Positions 33,339 to 40,422 of a stretch of 40,422 bases of DNA are shown one piece after another. The DNA is taken from the IMG/VR virus record IMGVR_UViG_3300008952_000113, positions 1 to 40,422 of that record, one strand, 5' to 3'. The notes under the pieces were generated by a model that saw only the letters and a list, made by a program, of their open reading frames with translations, made no database searches and had not been told where the DNA came from. A program made the translations under genes and the position numbers. This DNA comes from a virus. How positions within the stretch are numbered: the stretch's first letter is position 1; every line of letters begins with the position of its first letter.

Positions 33339-35806
33339 TCATTTTCCTCGCTGCTCTCGTAGAAGTTACTTGCATGCCAAGTTCCCCCTTCGTTGAAATA
33401 ATACTTACCCTCATCAATAAAAACACCAACAGGTGAACTACCAGTATACTGTAGATAAATAGCACGTCCACCATAAGATGCCGAGTTTTGATCAAGGCCA
33501 GTCAGAATTGCGTGATCAGGCGCGTGGCGGGCGTCGAGGGTAAGAATATCATGCATATCAGGATAAACCCAATGTTGTGGCTCAGACGGCGGTTCGGTAT
33601 GAAAAAAGTGAGAAGGATGCCAAACCCCACCCTCATTAAAGTAAAACTTGCTTGAAATAGAAAATGGCACCACAGGGTCCTGTGCAACGTGCGACAAATA
33701 AAGAGTCTTTCCAGTGTAAGCAACAGGGTTGTTGGCGTATTCCTCAAGTAAAAGGCGATTGGGGCCATCGCCATCGTCGGCCATAGTAAAAATGCCAGAT
33801 CCCAGTGCCGCGACTGCGACGGTAGTTGTTCCCTCACCGCCCCCTGAAAATTCTAAATTAGCTATCTGCGTGTTGATGGAGTCAATCTGAGATTGGATTA
33901 CTCCTTCGGTAGTAGCAATCAACTCTGTAAGGCCATCGACGTTCGATGCAGCCACATAGGATGCGGTGGTAGCTGTGCCTTGAAACACCCCTCCTTCTGA
34001 TCCCGTACTAGATGCGAGATTAATAGTTTGCTGGAAGTCGTCGTCAGTGAAGAGGTCTTCTTGTGAAATTCCCGCGAGTTCCATGGCATAGGCAGCCCAC
34101 TGAGCTACAGTAATCTCGCTCAACGAATCAACCTGAAAATACTCCATTGCCATTTCGGGGGTCACGCCGAGTCCGACAAGGGTCGCGGGGACGATGTTGC
34201 CATTAATTGACTGTACGGAGATACCGCCGGAGTCTACTTGAAACCTGTTAGTGCCACCGAACCAGATCGAACCTGTGGCTACAAATATTTCTTTGAATTG
34301 CTTAGTGGCGGAGCCTAAATTATACACCTCATCCTCGTCAGGAAGTATATGGCCGGCCACTTGGAGAGACCCTGTGAACTGGTGGGTATCAGCTGAGAGG
34401 TTTCCAAAGCTCGTCGACCCAGAGACATCCAGAGATCCGGTAATGCCTGCGCTGCCGTCAAGTTGGCCATCCCAAGCACCACCGCCGCCTGAAGAATTGA
34501 TCGTTATTTCGTCGCTCGTGGAAGTGATAGTTATATTATCTCCTTCCGCCAGGGTCTTCATATTGAAATTGGCCCCTGTCTTATTTCTGAATACTCCTTC
34601 TCCACTCCCCACATTTGACATGGTATTGTCAACACCGTCGGGGGTTATGATGTTAGCATTTTCACATGCTGTAACTGAATCTAAATCAAAATCGCTGACG
34701 GTGCCTTCAACTTCAGAAAGACGAAAGGTGCCTTCCCTGGCGCGGATGCAGCTTGCCACTATCTCAAATTTCTCATCTATTTTCCCGAAAAGAAGCTTTG
34801 GTTGGCCGACAGTAATGATTTCATAAAGAATGCTGCCGTAAAGGACAAAATCTCCCTCACGAACAAAGAGGTTTTGATCCTCTGTCAATCTCCTTTTGTG
34901 AAATTTAACGTCGATGGCCGACTTCCTGTCGATACCATAGCTCGTTGTGGTGGTTTCACTACCTTTCCACTCAACGGCTGCGAAAACGTGGATGGGGGGC
35001 AGAAAAGTTTTATTAATCGCCTCTCCGTAAAGTTCGTGAAAGTCTGAATTCGGTACTGATATTGGGAAGTATACAACTTGCTGACCCACAACCCTTTCAA
35101 GAACTTCGTCATTAACTTGTTTTACCAAGTTTGATTCTTTTCTTCCTGTGAAAAGTGGAGGTGGGGGAGTTCCGGGTCTTTCATAGACCTCTCCGCAAGG
35201 CTGTTCGCCAGAACCTCCTGTACTCGTAGTGTCGCCCGTCAGCACCCTAATTTCTTCAATCGGATCGCATGCGGGGGGTGCAGTATATCGCGGATCGTCT
35301 TCTTCGGGGTCTGGATATGATTCTGATGGGAAAGATCCGTCTCTGGCGCGGACACATTGGGCTGAAATTTCCACCTTGGTGGCCACTTGGCCGAAAAGAA
35401 GTGTTGGTTGCGAGAGTTTCACAATCTCGTACTTCTGCTCTCCATATTGGATGAAGTCGCCTTCTCTGACAAATAGATTCTGGTCTTCGGTTAGGCGTCT
35501 TTTGTGAAAGTGAATCGTTACTTTGGATTGCTTATCAATCCCGAAGCCGGTGGTTGTCGTCTCTTCACCTTCCCACTCAGCGAGCACCTCAACGTGGATG
35601 GGAGGAAGGTAGGTTTTATTAATTGCTTCCCCATAAAGAGGGTGAAAGTCAGAGTGCTTAATACTAATCGGGTAATATAGGATTGAAGTCCCTATTACTC
35701 TTTCGATCACCTCGTCGGCAACCTGCTTTACAATATCTTTTTCTTTTTGCCCTGTAAATAGGGGAGGTGGTGGGGCTTCAGGTTGCTTCCACTGATTATC
35801 TGACAT
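33335..35806 (-). CDS. Neck protein with duplicated gp14-like domain fused to fibre-like domain
   Basis: This encodes 823 residues. Two copies of a ~148-residue domain (12-159 and 214-361) are about two-thirds identical by hand alignment and share HKRRLTEDQNLFVREGDF. The pattern GDFxxYGxxxYEIxxxxxPxLLFGQ resembles the C-terminal part of T4 neck protein gp14. After a linker, a beta-rich fibre-like stretch (ITGSLDVSGSTSFGN, YNLGSATKQFKEI) and a coiled-coil-like helix follow. Two short repeats (GKTLYLSHVA...YFNEGGVWHPSHFF and GRAIYLQYTG...YFNEGGTWHASNFY) end the protein. It may combine the neck and whisker (fibritin) functions. It overlaps the gp15-like gene by four bases. Confidence 0.6.
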   Translation of the reverse strand: MSDNQWKQPEAPPPPLFTGQKEKDIVKQVADEVIERVIGTSILYYPISIKHSDFHPLYGEAINKTYLPPIHVEVLAEWEGEETTTTGFGIDKQSKVTIHFHKRRLTEDQNLFVREGDFIQYGEQKYEIVKLSQPTLLFGQVATKVEISAQCVRARDGSFPSESYPDPEEDDPRYTAPPACDPIEEIRVLTGDTTSTGGSGEQPCGEVYERPGTPPPPLFTGRKESNLVKQVNDEVLERVVGQQVVYFPISVPNSDFHELYGEAINKTFLPPIHVFAAVEWKGSETTTTSYGIDRKSAIDVKFHKRRLTEDQNLFVREGDFVLYGSILYEIITVGQPKLLFGKIDEKFEIVASCIRAREGTFRLSEVEGTVSDFDLDSVTACENANIITPDGVDNTMSNVGSGEGVFRNKTGANFNMKTLAEGDNITITSTSDEITINSSGGGGAWDGQLDGSAGITGSLDVSGSTSFGNLSADTHQFTGSLQVAGHILPDEDEVYNLGSATKQFKEIFVATGSIWFGGTNRFQVDSGGISVQSINGNIVPATLVGLGVTPEMAMEYFQVDSLSEITVAQWAAYAMELAGISQEDLFTDDDFQQTINLASSTGSEGGVFQGTATTASYVAASNVDGLTELIATTEGVIQSQIDSINTQIANLEFSGGGEGTTTVAVAALGSGIFTMADDGDGPNRLLLEEYANNPVAYTGKTLYLSHVAQDPVVPFSISSKFYFNEGGVWHPSHFFHTEPPSEPQHWVYPDMHDILTLDARHAPDHAILTGLDQNSASYGGRAIYLQYTGSSPVGVFIDEGKYYFNEGGTWHASNFYESSEENE
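34724..35167 (-). repeat. Second copy of duplicated neck domain
   Basis: This codes residues 214-361 of the neck-fibre protein. It aligns without gaps with the first copy at 35330-35773, with an offset of 202 residues. Confidence 0.85.
35330..35773 (-). repeat. First copy of duplicated neck domain
   Basis: This codes residues 12-159 of the neck-fibre protein. It shares about 96 of 148 residues with the second copy (hand count), including a run of 18 identical residues. Confidence 0.85.
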
Positions 35807-35820
35807 CTATAAGAGCCCTC

Positions 35821-37086
35821 CTACCCCACAAAAATGAGCAAAGGGATTTTCTGTTGAATTTGATTAGCGTTTTCGACCAACTCTGCATCGCCAGCCATCA
35901 ACTGACCATATGTCATCTCATCCAAAACAGTCTTCAATTCTTCCCTGAGAGCGTTCTGTTCTTCTTTCGCCTGCGAAGCAAGTTCGGTACCATTCAGTGT
36001 CACTGAATCTCCAGGAATTGGAATACTGGCAAACTTTCCTCGAACGTGGCCCAGAGTTTCTTTGCTGAGTGCTAGACAGAACCTTCTAATCCACTGTTTA
36101 CCGATGGCATTAATATTCTCGTATGGTATATTGTCGAATGGTAGCGTATTCATGTTATTGATTCCATCAATGCCGATGTCTGCGCCAGAGGGGTTTTCCC
36201 AATTATTTCCTGGTATTGTGAATTCAAACCACATCTTATCAATATTATATACAGAAGGGCTTGGGAAGATCCTAATCTTATTATCTCTTAGTTCGTAAGA
36301 ACATTGCGAAGTTCGCGTATAAAGGGCATCTTCATAAGCCATCGCTTGGAGTTTGTTTTCCCAAACTGGCACCACTTGAAAAGTGCTATCATCTGCATAC
36401 TGACCATAGGACGTCAAGTTACCAATGACGTTTAAGCCACCCTGATATCCGAAAAAGCGCCACATGACTCGTGGGGTCTTATAGAATACTTTTTTAATTA
36501 AGATCTTTTTATCTCCGACAGAGCCGGTAAATGCGGATCCAGACACCAGCGATTGGGCCTCCACAATTGACTGAAGATCGTAATCTTGGACGAGATTCTC
36601 TATGCTAAAAGATGCCGAATAGATCGGGGTGCTTCCGCCCACATTCGCCTCTTGAGAAATACCGTCGGCGACGCGACGAGCATAGCCGTAATCAAATAGG
36701 GGGTATTTTAAGCTAACGTGCGTCCCGTCAAGAGACGTCTTTAATGAACCGCTCTCCATCTCTCCCCTGTGGTCAAACGTCCCTGTGGAGGCGCCCAGGA
36801 CGTCTGATAGGATGTTCTTGGACTGGTGGATGTTGACCAAATAAGAATATTCCAAGCACGACTCTTCGTAGGCTGCATAAACGCTCTCTTCTTTTATTTC
36901 GATATCGAGAACATCGCCGCCCAATTTCCTATAAGTATAGGTCACTTGGGAGACTGCGCCGGAAATGAATTCGTCAGATGAGTAGGCGTTCGTCGCCAAT
37001 GAGGATAGCACATTATCGTTCGTCCCCGTAACGGGCAAAACTGAAACACTGCTATTGCTTTTGGGGGTTAAAATCGGAGCTGCCAT
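35821..37086 (-). CDS. Neck protein (T4 gp13-like) candidate
   Basis: This encodes 421 residues. The N-terminal segment YTYRKLGGDVLDIEIKEES, followed by VYAAYEESCLEYSYLV, resembles the gp13-type pattern in which LRxLGxPVIxIEVxxxxxxxxIxxAxxxY begins the protein. The rest is beta-rich with a helical C-terminal region (LALSKETLGHVRGKFAS, then a helix with EEQNALREELKTVLDEM). gp13 and gp14 close the capsid vertex and hold the tail. It lies just after the capsid gene terminator and just before the gp14-like gene. Start ATG at 37086 follows GAGG. Confidence 0.6.
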   Translation of the reverse strand: MAAPILTPKSNSSVSVLPVTGTNDNVLSSLATNAYSSDEFISGAVSQVTYTYRKLGGDVLDIEIKEESVYAAYEESCLEYSYLVNIHQSKNILSDVLGASTGTFDHRGEMESGSLKTSLDGTHVSLKYPLFDYGYARRVADGISQEANVGGSTPIYSASFSIENLVQDYDLQSIVEAQSLVSGSAFTGSVGDKKILIKKVFYKTPRVMWRFFGYQGGLNVIGNLTSYGQYADDSTFQVVPVWENKLQAMAYEDALYTRTSQCSYELRDNKIRIFPSPSVYNIDKMWFEFTIPGNNWENPSGADIGIDGINNMNTLPFDNIPYENINAIGKQWIRRFCLALSKETLGHVRGKFASIPIPGDSVTLNGTELASQAKEEQNALREELKTVLDEMTYGQLMAGDAELVENANQIQQKIPLLIFVG

Positions 37087-37155
37087 GCAAAGTACCTCGT
37101 AAGATTATAATTCACTTAGTAAGTAGTTTATTTATTGACTAAATGCAGAACAAAT

Positions 37156-37184
37156 AAAGAACCCGCCACAAAGGGCGGGTCTTT
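37156..37184 (-). terminator. Terminator after the major capsid gene
   Basis: On the minus strand AAAGACCCGCC pairs with GGCGGG-T-TCTTT (one bulged T) around a short loop, and is followed by ATTTGTTC. It lies 25 bases after the capsid gene stop. It probably ends the highly expressed scaffold-capsid transcript. Confidence 0.75.
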
Positions 37185-37208
37185 ATTATACTAATTGTTG
37201 GTTACTGA

Positions 37209-38930
37209 TTAGCCGAGCAAATCTTCAACCACAACCAAGCCATACATGTCAGGACGAACCATCTTCTTAGCATAGCGAGTCATCACACCCTTTCTGGGTA
37301 CGAAGTCTTCGGGGCCGAAGATAGTCGGAGTGACTTGCAGTGGCACATATGGTGAGTAAACATATCCACTTTCGAGGAAGTTACTACCTTTACGTCCAAC
37401 TAACAGCAAGTTACGGGGGAAGTAAGGATCAACCAAAACGTCCCATTTGCCACTCAAAGTACCGACAGTTACGGTTCCTGCAGAACCTTTGTCATCATCA
37501 TGAGTTACCTTAGCTCGGAAGCCTGCGGTGAATTCAAGAATGTTGGCAACTTCAGGAGAAGTAACGATGAACGTCGCTCCGCCACGCAATACTTTGCGGT
37601 GGATCTGAGCTGACACGTCGTTGACGGTTTCGAGAAGGGTCTCATACCATTCGGAAACCGTACCCGTGAAGTCACCTTCACCGGATGGCAATGCAGCGCC
37701 TGTTCCACGATCCAAGAATTTGCCAGGACGACGGCTCCAGTAATAGGTGCTAGCTTTAGCGCCTTTTACTAAGTCGTTCAGGATTTCCTGATCAATTTCG
37801 AGAGCAATTTGTTCGGACAGAATGCTTGTCAATTCAACTTCGGCATCGAGGTTGTGATAAGCGTTCAAGTCTTGACCCAATTCAGGGCTCCACTTTGCTT
37901 TCAACTTTTTGGTAACTGCGGTCACAGCAACACTGTCGACTTTGATGTCGATTTCAGGAATATATCCCACAGCTTCACCAGCAAAGTCGCCAGCGTCGGG
38001 CTCTTCGCCTGCACCTTCAAGTCCCCATGGATCACCACCGACGATTGAGCCTAATGCTCCACCTTCGTTAAATTGATCCTTTAGAGGATATTGTAGAGCC
38101 ACCTGAACATCATTCACATCGTCAGTGGTTCCCAACAATGTAAGTGTCAATGTTCCACGGGTTGCTGACAGTGGGTCAGTATCCAACTTGGTTAAGCGAC
38201 GAACAATGGTACTCCCGGAAAGGGTTCCTACCGTTGGTGAATCTGGTGTATTGATTGCAATCAAGTTCTCCAGATTGATGGAACCAGTCGTTGCGCTAAT
38301 ATCACATGATACCTGTTGAACATTGAGTGTTCCGTCCGCGAGGATATCGGCATCATAACGAATTGCTTTCTTTGCGTCTTCGCTCAAAGCAGATACGAGA
38401 GACGAAGTTGCAATGACAACACTACCAGTTGCAAGAGTGACAGCGACAGATCCTGTTGGGGAACTGTATCCACTTTGCAAGTTATAAAATCCACCACCAT
38501 CTTCGGTGATGTCAGTTACGCCATCAATAATTTCCTTGGCCACGGCTCCACCACCATATACGGAATCACCTGCGGTATCACCGAGGCGCGTATTGGTCAT
38601 GGTAAAATCCATGAAGAAAATCAAGCCAGATGGCAAGCTCATGGGTTGTACGGAAACTAATTCATTGGCAATCAATCCACCGAACACACGACGGACGATA
38701 GGGAATGCAACAGCTGCAAATCCTTCGACATCGCCTGCGGCCATGGATGATGCTTCACGAAGAAGCTCTTTTGCTTGGTTTTCGAGTAAGCGACTCATAT
38801 AATTTTTATCACGGTCAGTTGACAGTCCCTCTAAAAGTCCAGTTTGCTCCCACTTATTAAGCAGAGCAGTACCTTCCTTCGCGAGATCGCGATCAACAAT
38901 ACCTTCAGTTAAACGTTCTAAAACAGACAT
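37209..38930 (-). CDS. Major capsid protein (T4 gp23-like)
   Basis: This encodes 573 residues. The segment FAAVAFPIVRRVFGGLIANE, followed by LVSVQPMSLPSGLIFFMDF (about 70-110), is the gp23 signature around VRRxxPxLIAxxxxGVQPMxxPTGxIF. In T4 the precursor is cut shortly before this region; here residues near 60-70 contain Glu-Gly that could serve. The C-terminal half has the HK97-fold core (IDQEILNDLVKGAKA, GATFIVTSPEVANILE, LLVGRKGSN, PTIFGPEDF). It builds the head. The start has AAAGGAG. A scaffold-like gene precedes it and a terminator follows. Confidence 0.92.
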   Translation of the reverse strand: MSVLERLTEGIVDRDLAKEGTALLNKWEQTGLLEGLSTDRDKNYMSRLLENQAKELLREASSMAAGDVEGFAAVAFPIVRRVFGGLIANELVSVQPMSLPSGLIFFMDFTMTNTRLGDTAGDSVYGGGAVAKEIIDGVTDITEDGGGFYNLQSGYSSPTGSVAVTLATGSVVIATSSLVSALSEDAKKAIRYDADILADGTLNVQQVSCDISATTGSINLENLIAINTPDSPTVGTLSGSTIVRRLTKLDTDPLSATRGTLTLTLLGTTDDVNDVQVALQYPLKDQFNEGGALGSIVGGDPWGLEGAGEEPDAGDFAGEAVGYIPEIDIKVDSVAVTAVTKKLKAKWSPELGQDLNAYHNLDAEVELTSILSEQIALEIDQEILNDLVKGAKASTYYWSRRPGKFLDRGTGAALPSGEGDFTGTVSEWYETLLETVNDVSAQIHRKVLRGGATFIVTSPEVANILEFTAGFRAKVTHDDDKGSAGTVTVGTLSGKWDVLVDPYFPRNLLLVGRKGSNFLESGYVYSPYVPLQVTPTIFGPEDFVPRKGVMTRYAKKMVRPDMYGLVVVEDLLG

Positions 38931-38955
38931 TTTTAGAATCTCCTTTTGTAGTTAG

Positions 38956-40014
38956 TTATTTGATCCCCGCCAACAGCTTCCAGCGGTCTTCATGGGGATT
39001 AATAAGTTTTGGTTCTTTTCGTCGAGGCATTCTCTTCGACGTATTGTTGCTAACTACTTCGCTTAGTGATTCAGGTCGTCCTTGCCTCTTTGTGGACACC
39101 ACTGTGCTTTGAAGTGTTTCGAATACAGTCTTTGCATGCTCAACTGACTTTGTTTCGTGAAGTGCCTCGACAGCAATTTGCATCTGTCGCTCATTCAGGG
39201 AGTCGGACTTTAATACTTCATTAGTATAAAGCAGTTTAGCATTTTGGAGACTGAGATTCTCCAACGTCGTTGCGAGCTTCTGAATATTCTTCTTCTGCTC
39301 TCTCATTCCGGATAGCAATTTTTTGTTATCCGCTTTGAAATTATCGTTTTGCACTTGGAGGGCTTTGATAGTTTCTAAAAGTTCGTTTGTTTTGCCGGTA
39401 ATCTTACTGAAGTCGATTGATTCAGTTACAGGTTCTTTTTCTTCCTGTATTTCTTCCTGTATTTCTTCCTGTATTTCTTCTTCCTCGGAAATTTCCTCGG
39501 CTTCTTCCAGTGAAACCTCTTCAACAGTTTCATTTTCTTCGAGGTTTTCTTTCTCTCCAAGCAGTTCGGCAATGACGGAAGCAATGTCATCTTCTTCCAG
39601 TTTTAAATCTAGGTCTTCCTCTTTTTCGCCTTCGGGGGGAATGAGGGCTGCCAGTGGTTCGGTCGGCTCTTGCTCCGACGGGAGAGGGGTTGGCTCTTCT
39701 TGAGCGATGGCAACAAGGCCATCTAGATCGAGCTTTACCATCTTCTCGGAATCGGGGCATGCACATACATTTTCGCCGTCGCCAAATGCAGGGTGCAGAT
39801 CCATTGCAGTCGGATCTTCAACGCTGACGTCAATGGCATTATCTAGGTCAGCGAGGTCAGCGTCCAACTCTTCATCTTCAGCTTCGAGAATACTCTCCAT
39901 CACCTTCTTGACTTCCGGCGCGTACTTTTCAACGATTTCCGTCTCTGCGCTCTTAAGGGCCGCTTCTTTAAGGGCCTTTGCATCAATAATTGCTTGTTCT
40001 AACATTCGTGACAT
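38956..40014 (-). CDS. Prohead core/scaffold-like acidic protein (gp22-like position)
   Basis: This encodes 352 residues from ATG at 40014 with GGGAG seven bases upstream. The N-terminal 50 residues are an amphipathic helix (LEQAIIDAKALKEAALKSAE). The middle (about 50-200) is a highly acidic Glu-rich region, including three perfect IQEE repeats. A long coiled coil (about 205-290) follows, then a basic C-terminus with KRMPRRKEPKL and ending WKLLAGIK. This composition and the place directly before the capsid gene fit the scaffold gp22 of T4-type phages. No protease (gp21) is seen in the window. It is transcribed from the phage-type element at 40072-40113. Confidence 0.72.
   Translation of the reverse strand: MSRMLEQAIIDAKALKEAALKSAETEIVEKYAPEVKKVMESILEAEDEELDADLADLDNAIDVSVEDPTAMDLHPAFGDGENVCACPDSEKMVKLDLDGLVAIAQEEPTPLPSEQEPTEPLAALIPPEGEKEEDLDLKLEEDDIASVIAELLGEKENLEENETVEEVSLEEAEEISEEEEIQEEIQEEIQEEKEPVTESIDFSKITGKTNELLETIKALQVQNDNFKADNKKLLSGMREQKKNIQKLATTLENLSLQNAKLLYTNEVLKSDSLNERQMQIAVEALHETKSVEHAKTVFETLQSTVVSTKRQGRPESLSEVVSNNTSKRMPRRKEPKLINPHEDRWKLLAGIK
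39439..39474 (-). repeat. Three perfect 12-bp tandem repeats in scaffold gene
   Basis: The unit TTCTTCCTGTAT (plus strand) is repeated three times without change and encodes IQEE repeats. Such in-frame repeats in an acidic linker can change in number by slippage without breaking the protein. Confidence 0.9.
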
Positions 40015-40071
40015 TTGGCTACTCCCATTCTTGTGATTCAAAATCTTTGATATAAAGTCTATAGGGACTTC

Positions 40072-40113
40072 TAACTAATATAAATAGTGCTCACATCGCG
40101 TAAATCCCCTTTT
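40072..40113 (-). promoter_or_regulatory. Bipartite phage promoter element, copy 2
   Basis: On the minus strand the order is AAAAGGGG (40113-40106), 16 bases, CACTATTTATA (40089-40079), two bases, AGTTA (40076-40072). Blocks and spacing are identical to the copy at 1477-1518. It is located between the terminator of the glycine-rich gene and the scaffold-like gene, and should drive scaffold and capsid expression. Confidence 0.62.
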
Positions 40114-40193
40114 TTGCAAAAAAACCTGATTTTTAGAGAGATAGCCATGGGTTTTCCTGGGGAGTTACTATTTCTTTGTCTTCCTCGAAAGCA

Positions 40194-40219
40194 AAAGCAC
40201 CCTCCGAAGAGGGTGCTTT
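40194..40219 (-). terminator. Strong intrinsic terminator with UUCG loop
   Basis: A perfect 11-bp stem (AAAGCACCCTC with GAGGGTGCTTT) is closed on the minus strand by a C-UUCG-G tetraloop and is followed by TGCTTTC. It stands 42 bases after the stop codon of the glycine-rich gene and insulates the scaffold-capsid promoter from upstream transcription. Confidence 0.88.
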
Positions 40220-40260
40220 GAGTAATTCATTAAGTGATTAATTTATTAGATTACTGAGGA

Positions 40261-40422
40261 TTAGAAGTCTCCGGGGCCATCGCCGCCATCGCCGCCACCG
40301 TCGCCGCCGCCGCCGCCTGGGCCGCCGCCGTCGCCGCCTGGGTCGCCGCCGTCGCCGCCGCCGCCACCGCCACCGCCGCCGCCACCGCCGCCACCGCCGC
40401 CACCGCCGCCGCCTCCGGCGCC
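40261..40422 (-). CDS. C-terminal end of a glycine-rich protein (5' part outside window)
   Basis: The minus-strand frame that ends with TAA at 40261 encodes about 53 residues, mostly Gly with scattered Asp and Pro, ending in GDGPGDF. The DNA is a run of GGC, GGT and GAC codons, so it stands out from the rest of the window in GC content. Glycine-rich tails occur in phage adhesins and in some capsid-associated proteins. Nothing else of the gene is visible, so no function can be given. The terminator that follows shows that it ends a transcription unit. Confidence 0.6.
   Translation of the reverse strand, partial: GAGGGGGGGGGGGGGGGGGGGGGDGGDPGGDGGGPGGGGGDGGGDGGDGPGDF

Noticed and set aside
40270-40422. 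Repeats of GCC units as a CRISPR array or microsatellite
   Set aside because: There are no regular spacers, and the repeats are explained by glycine codons of an open minus-strand frame.

Overview
This window looks like part of a tailed bacteriophage genome (a contractile-tailed myovirus) whose virion module is T4-like. Every gene I can support lies on the minus strand, so the map reads right to left. The evidence is a T4 gp23-type major capsid protein, gp18/gp19-type tail sheath and tube proteins, gp13/14/15-type neck and terminator candidates, a tape measure protein, a LysM baseplate protein, a gp32-type single-strand binding protein with the H-C-C-C zinc pattern, and UvsX and gp41/DnaB-type replication proteins. 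The host is a bacterium that cannot be named from the sequence. Perfect or near-perfect TTGACA/TATAAT promoters suggest the host RNA polymerase and housekeeping sigma are used for early genes. The class II ribonucleotide reductase implies that cobalamin is available.

Right part (about 40.4 to 20.1 kb, in transcription order): the end of a glycine-rich protein and its terminator; a phage-type promoter; an acidic scaffold-like protein; the major capsid protein and its terminator; gp13-like, duplicated gp14-like and gp15-like neck/terminator proteins; a very long tail sheath; the tail tube; a gp26-like zinc protein with a probable +1 frameshift extension; a small conserved protein; the tape measure; a tail-tube/baseplate junction candidate; a LysM protein; a large hub-like protein; and an unknown 397-residue protein.

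Left part (about 18.9 kb to 1): a compact family A DNA polymerase lacking an exonuclease domain, a degenerate FtsZ/tubulin-like protein, gp32-like SSB, a possible transcription attenuator, tRNA-Gly(UCC), UvsX/RecA, a FEN-type 5' nuclease, DnaB helicase, class II RNR, a GroES-like co-chaperonin, several orphan proteins, a full-length DnaE-type polymerase with PHP domain, dUTPase, Dam-type methyltransferase, small zinc and helical proteins, a sigma region 4-like protein, a second acidic low-complexity protein and small membrane or basic proteins.

The early genes form a replication, recombination and nucleotide-metabolism module with host-type promoters, several of them buried in upstream coding sequence. 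Two acidic-protein genes at opposite ends of the window share a bipartite promoter element unlike the sigma-70 type (AAAAGGGG-N16-CACTATTTATA-N2-AGTTA), which is probably a phage-specific late promoter. The points most worth a second look are the FtsZ-like protein, the gp26-like +1 frameshift on a T7 run, the shared promoter element, the neck-fibre fusion with a tandemly duplicated domain, and the coexistence of DnaE-type and stripped-down PolA-type polymerases.
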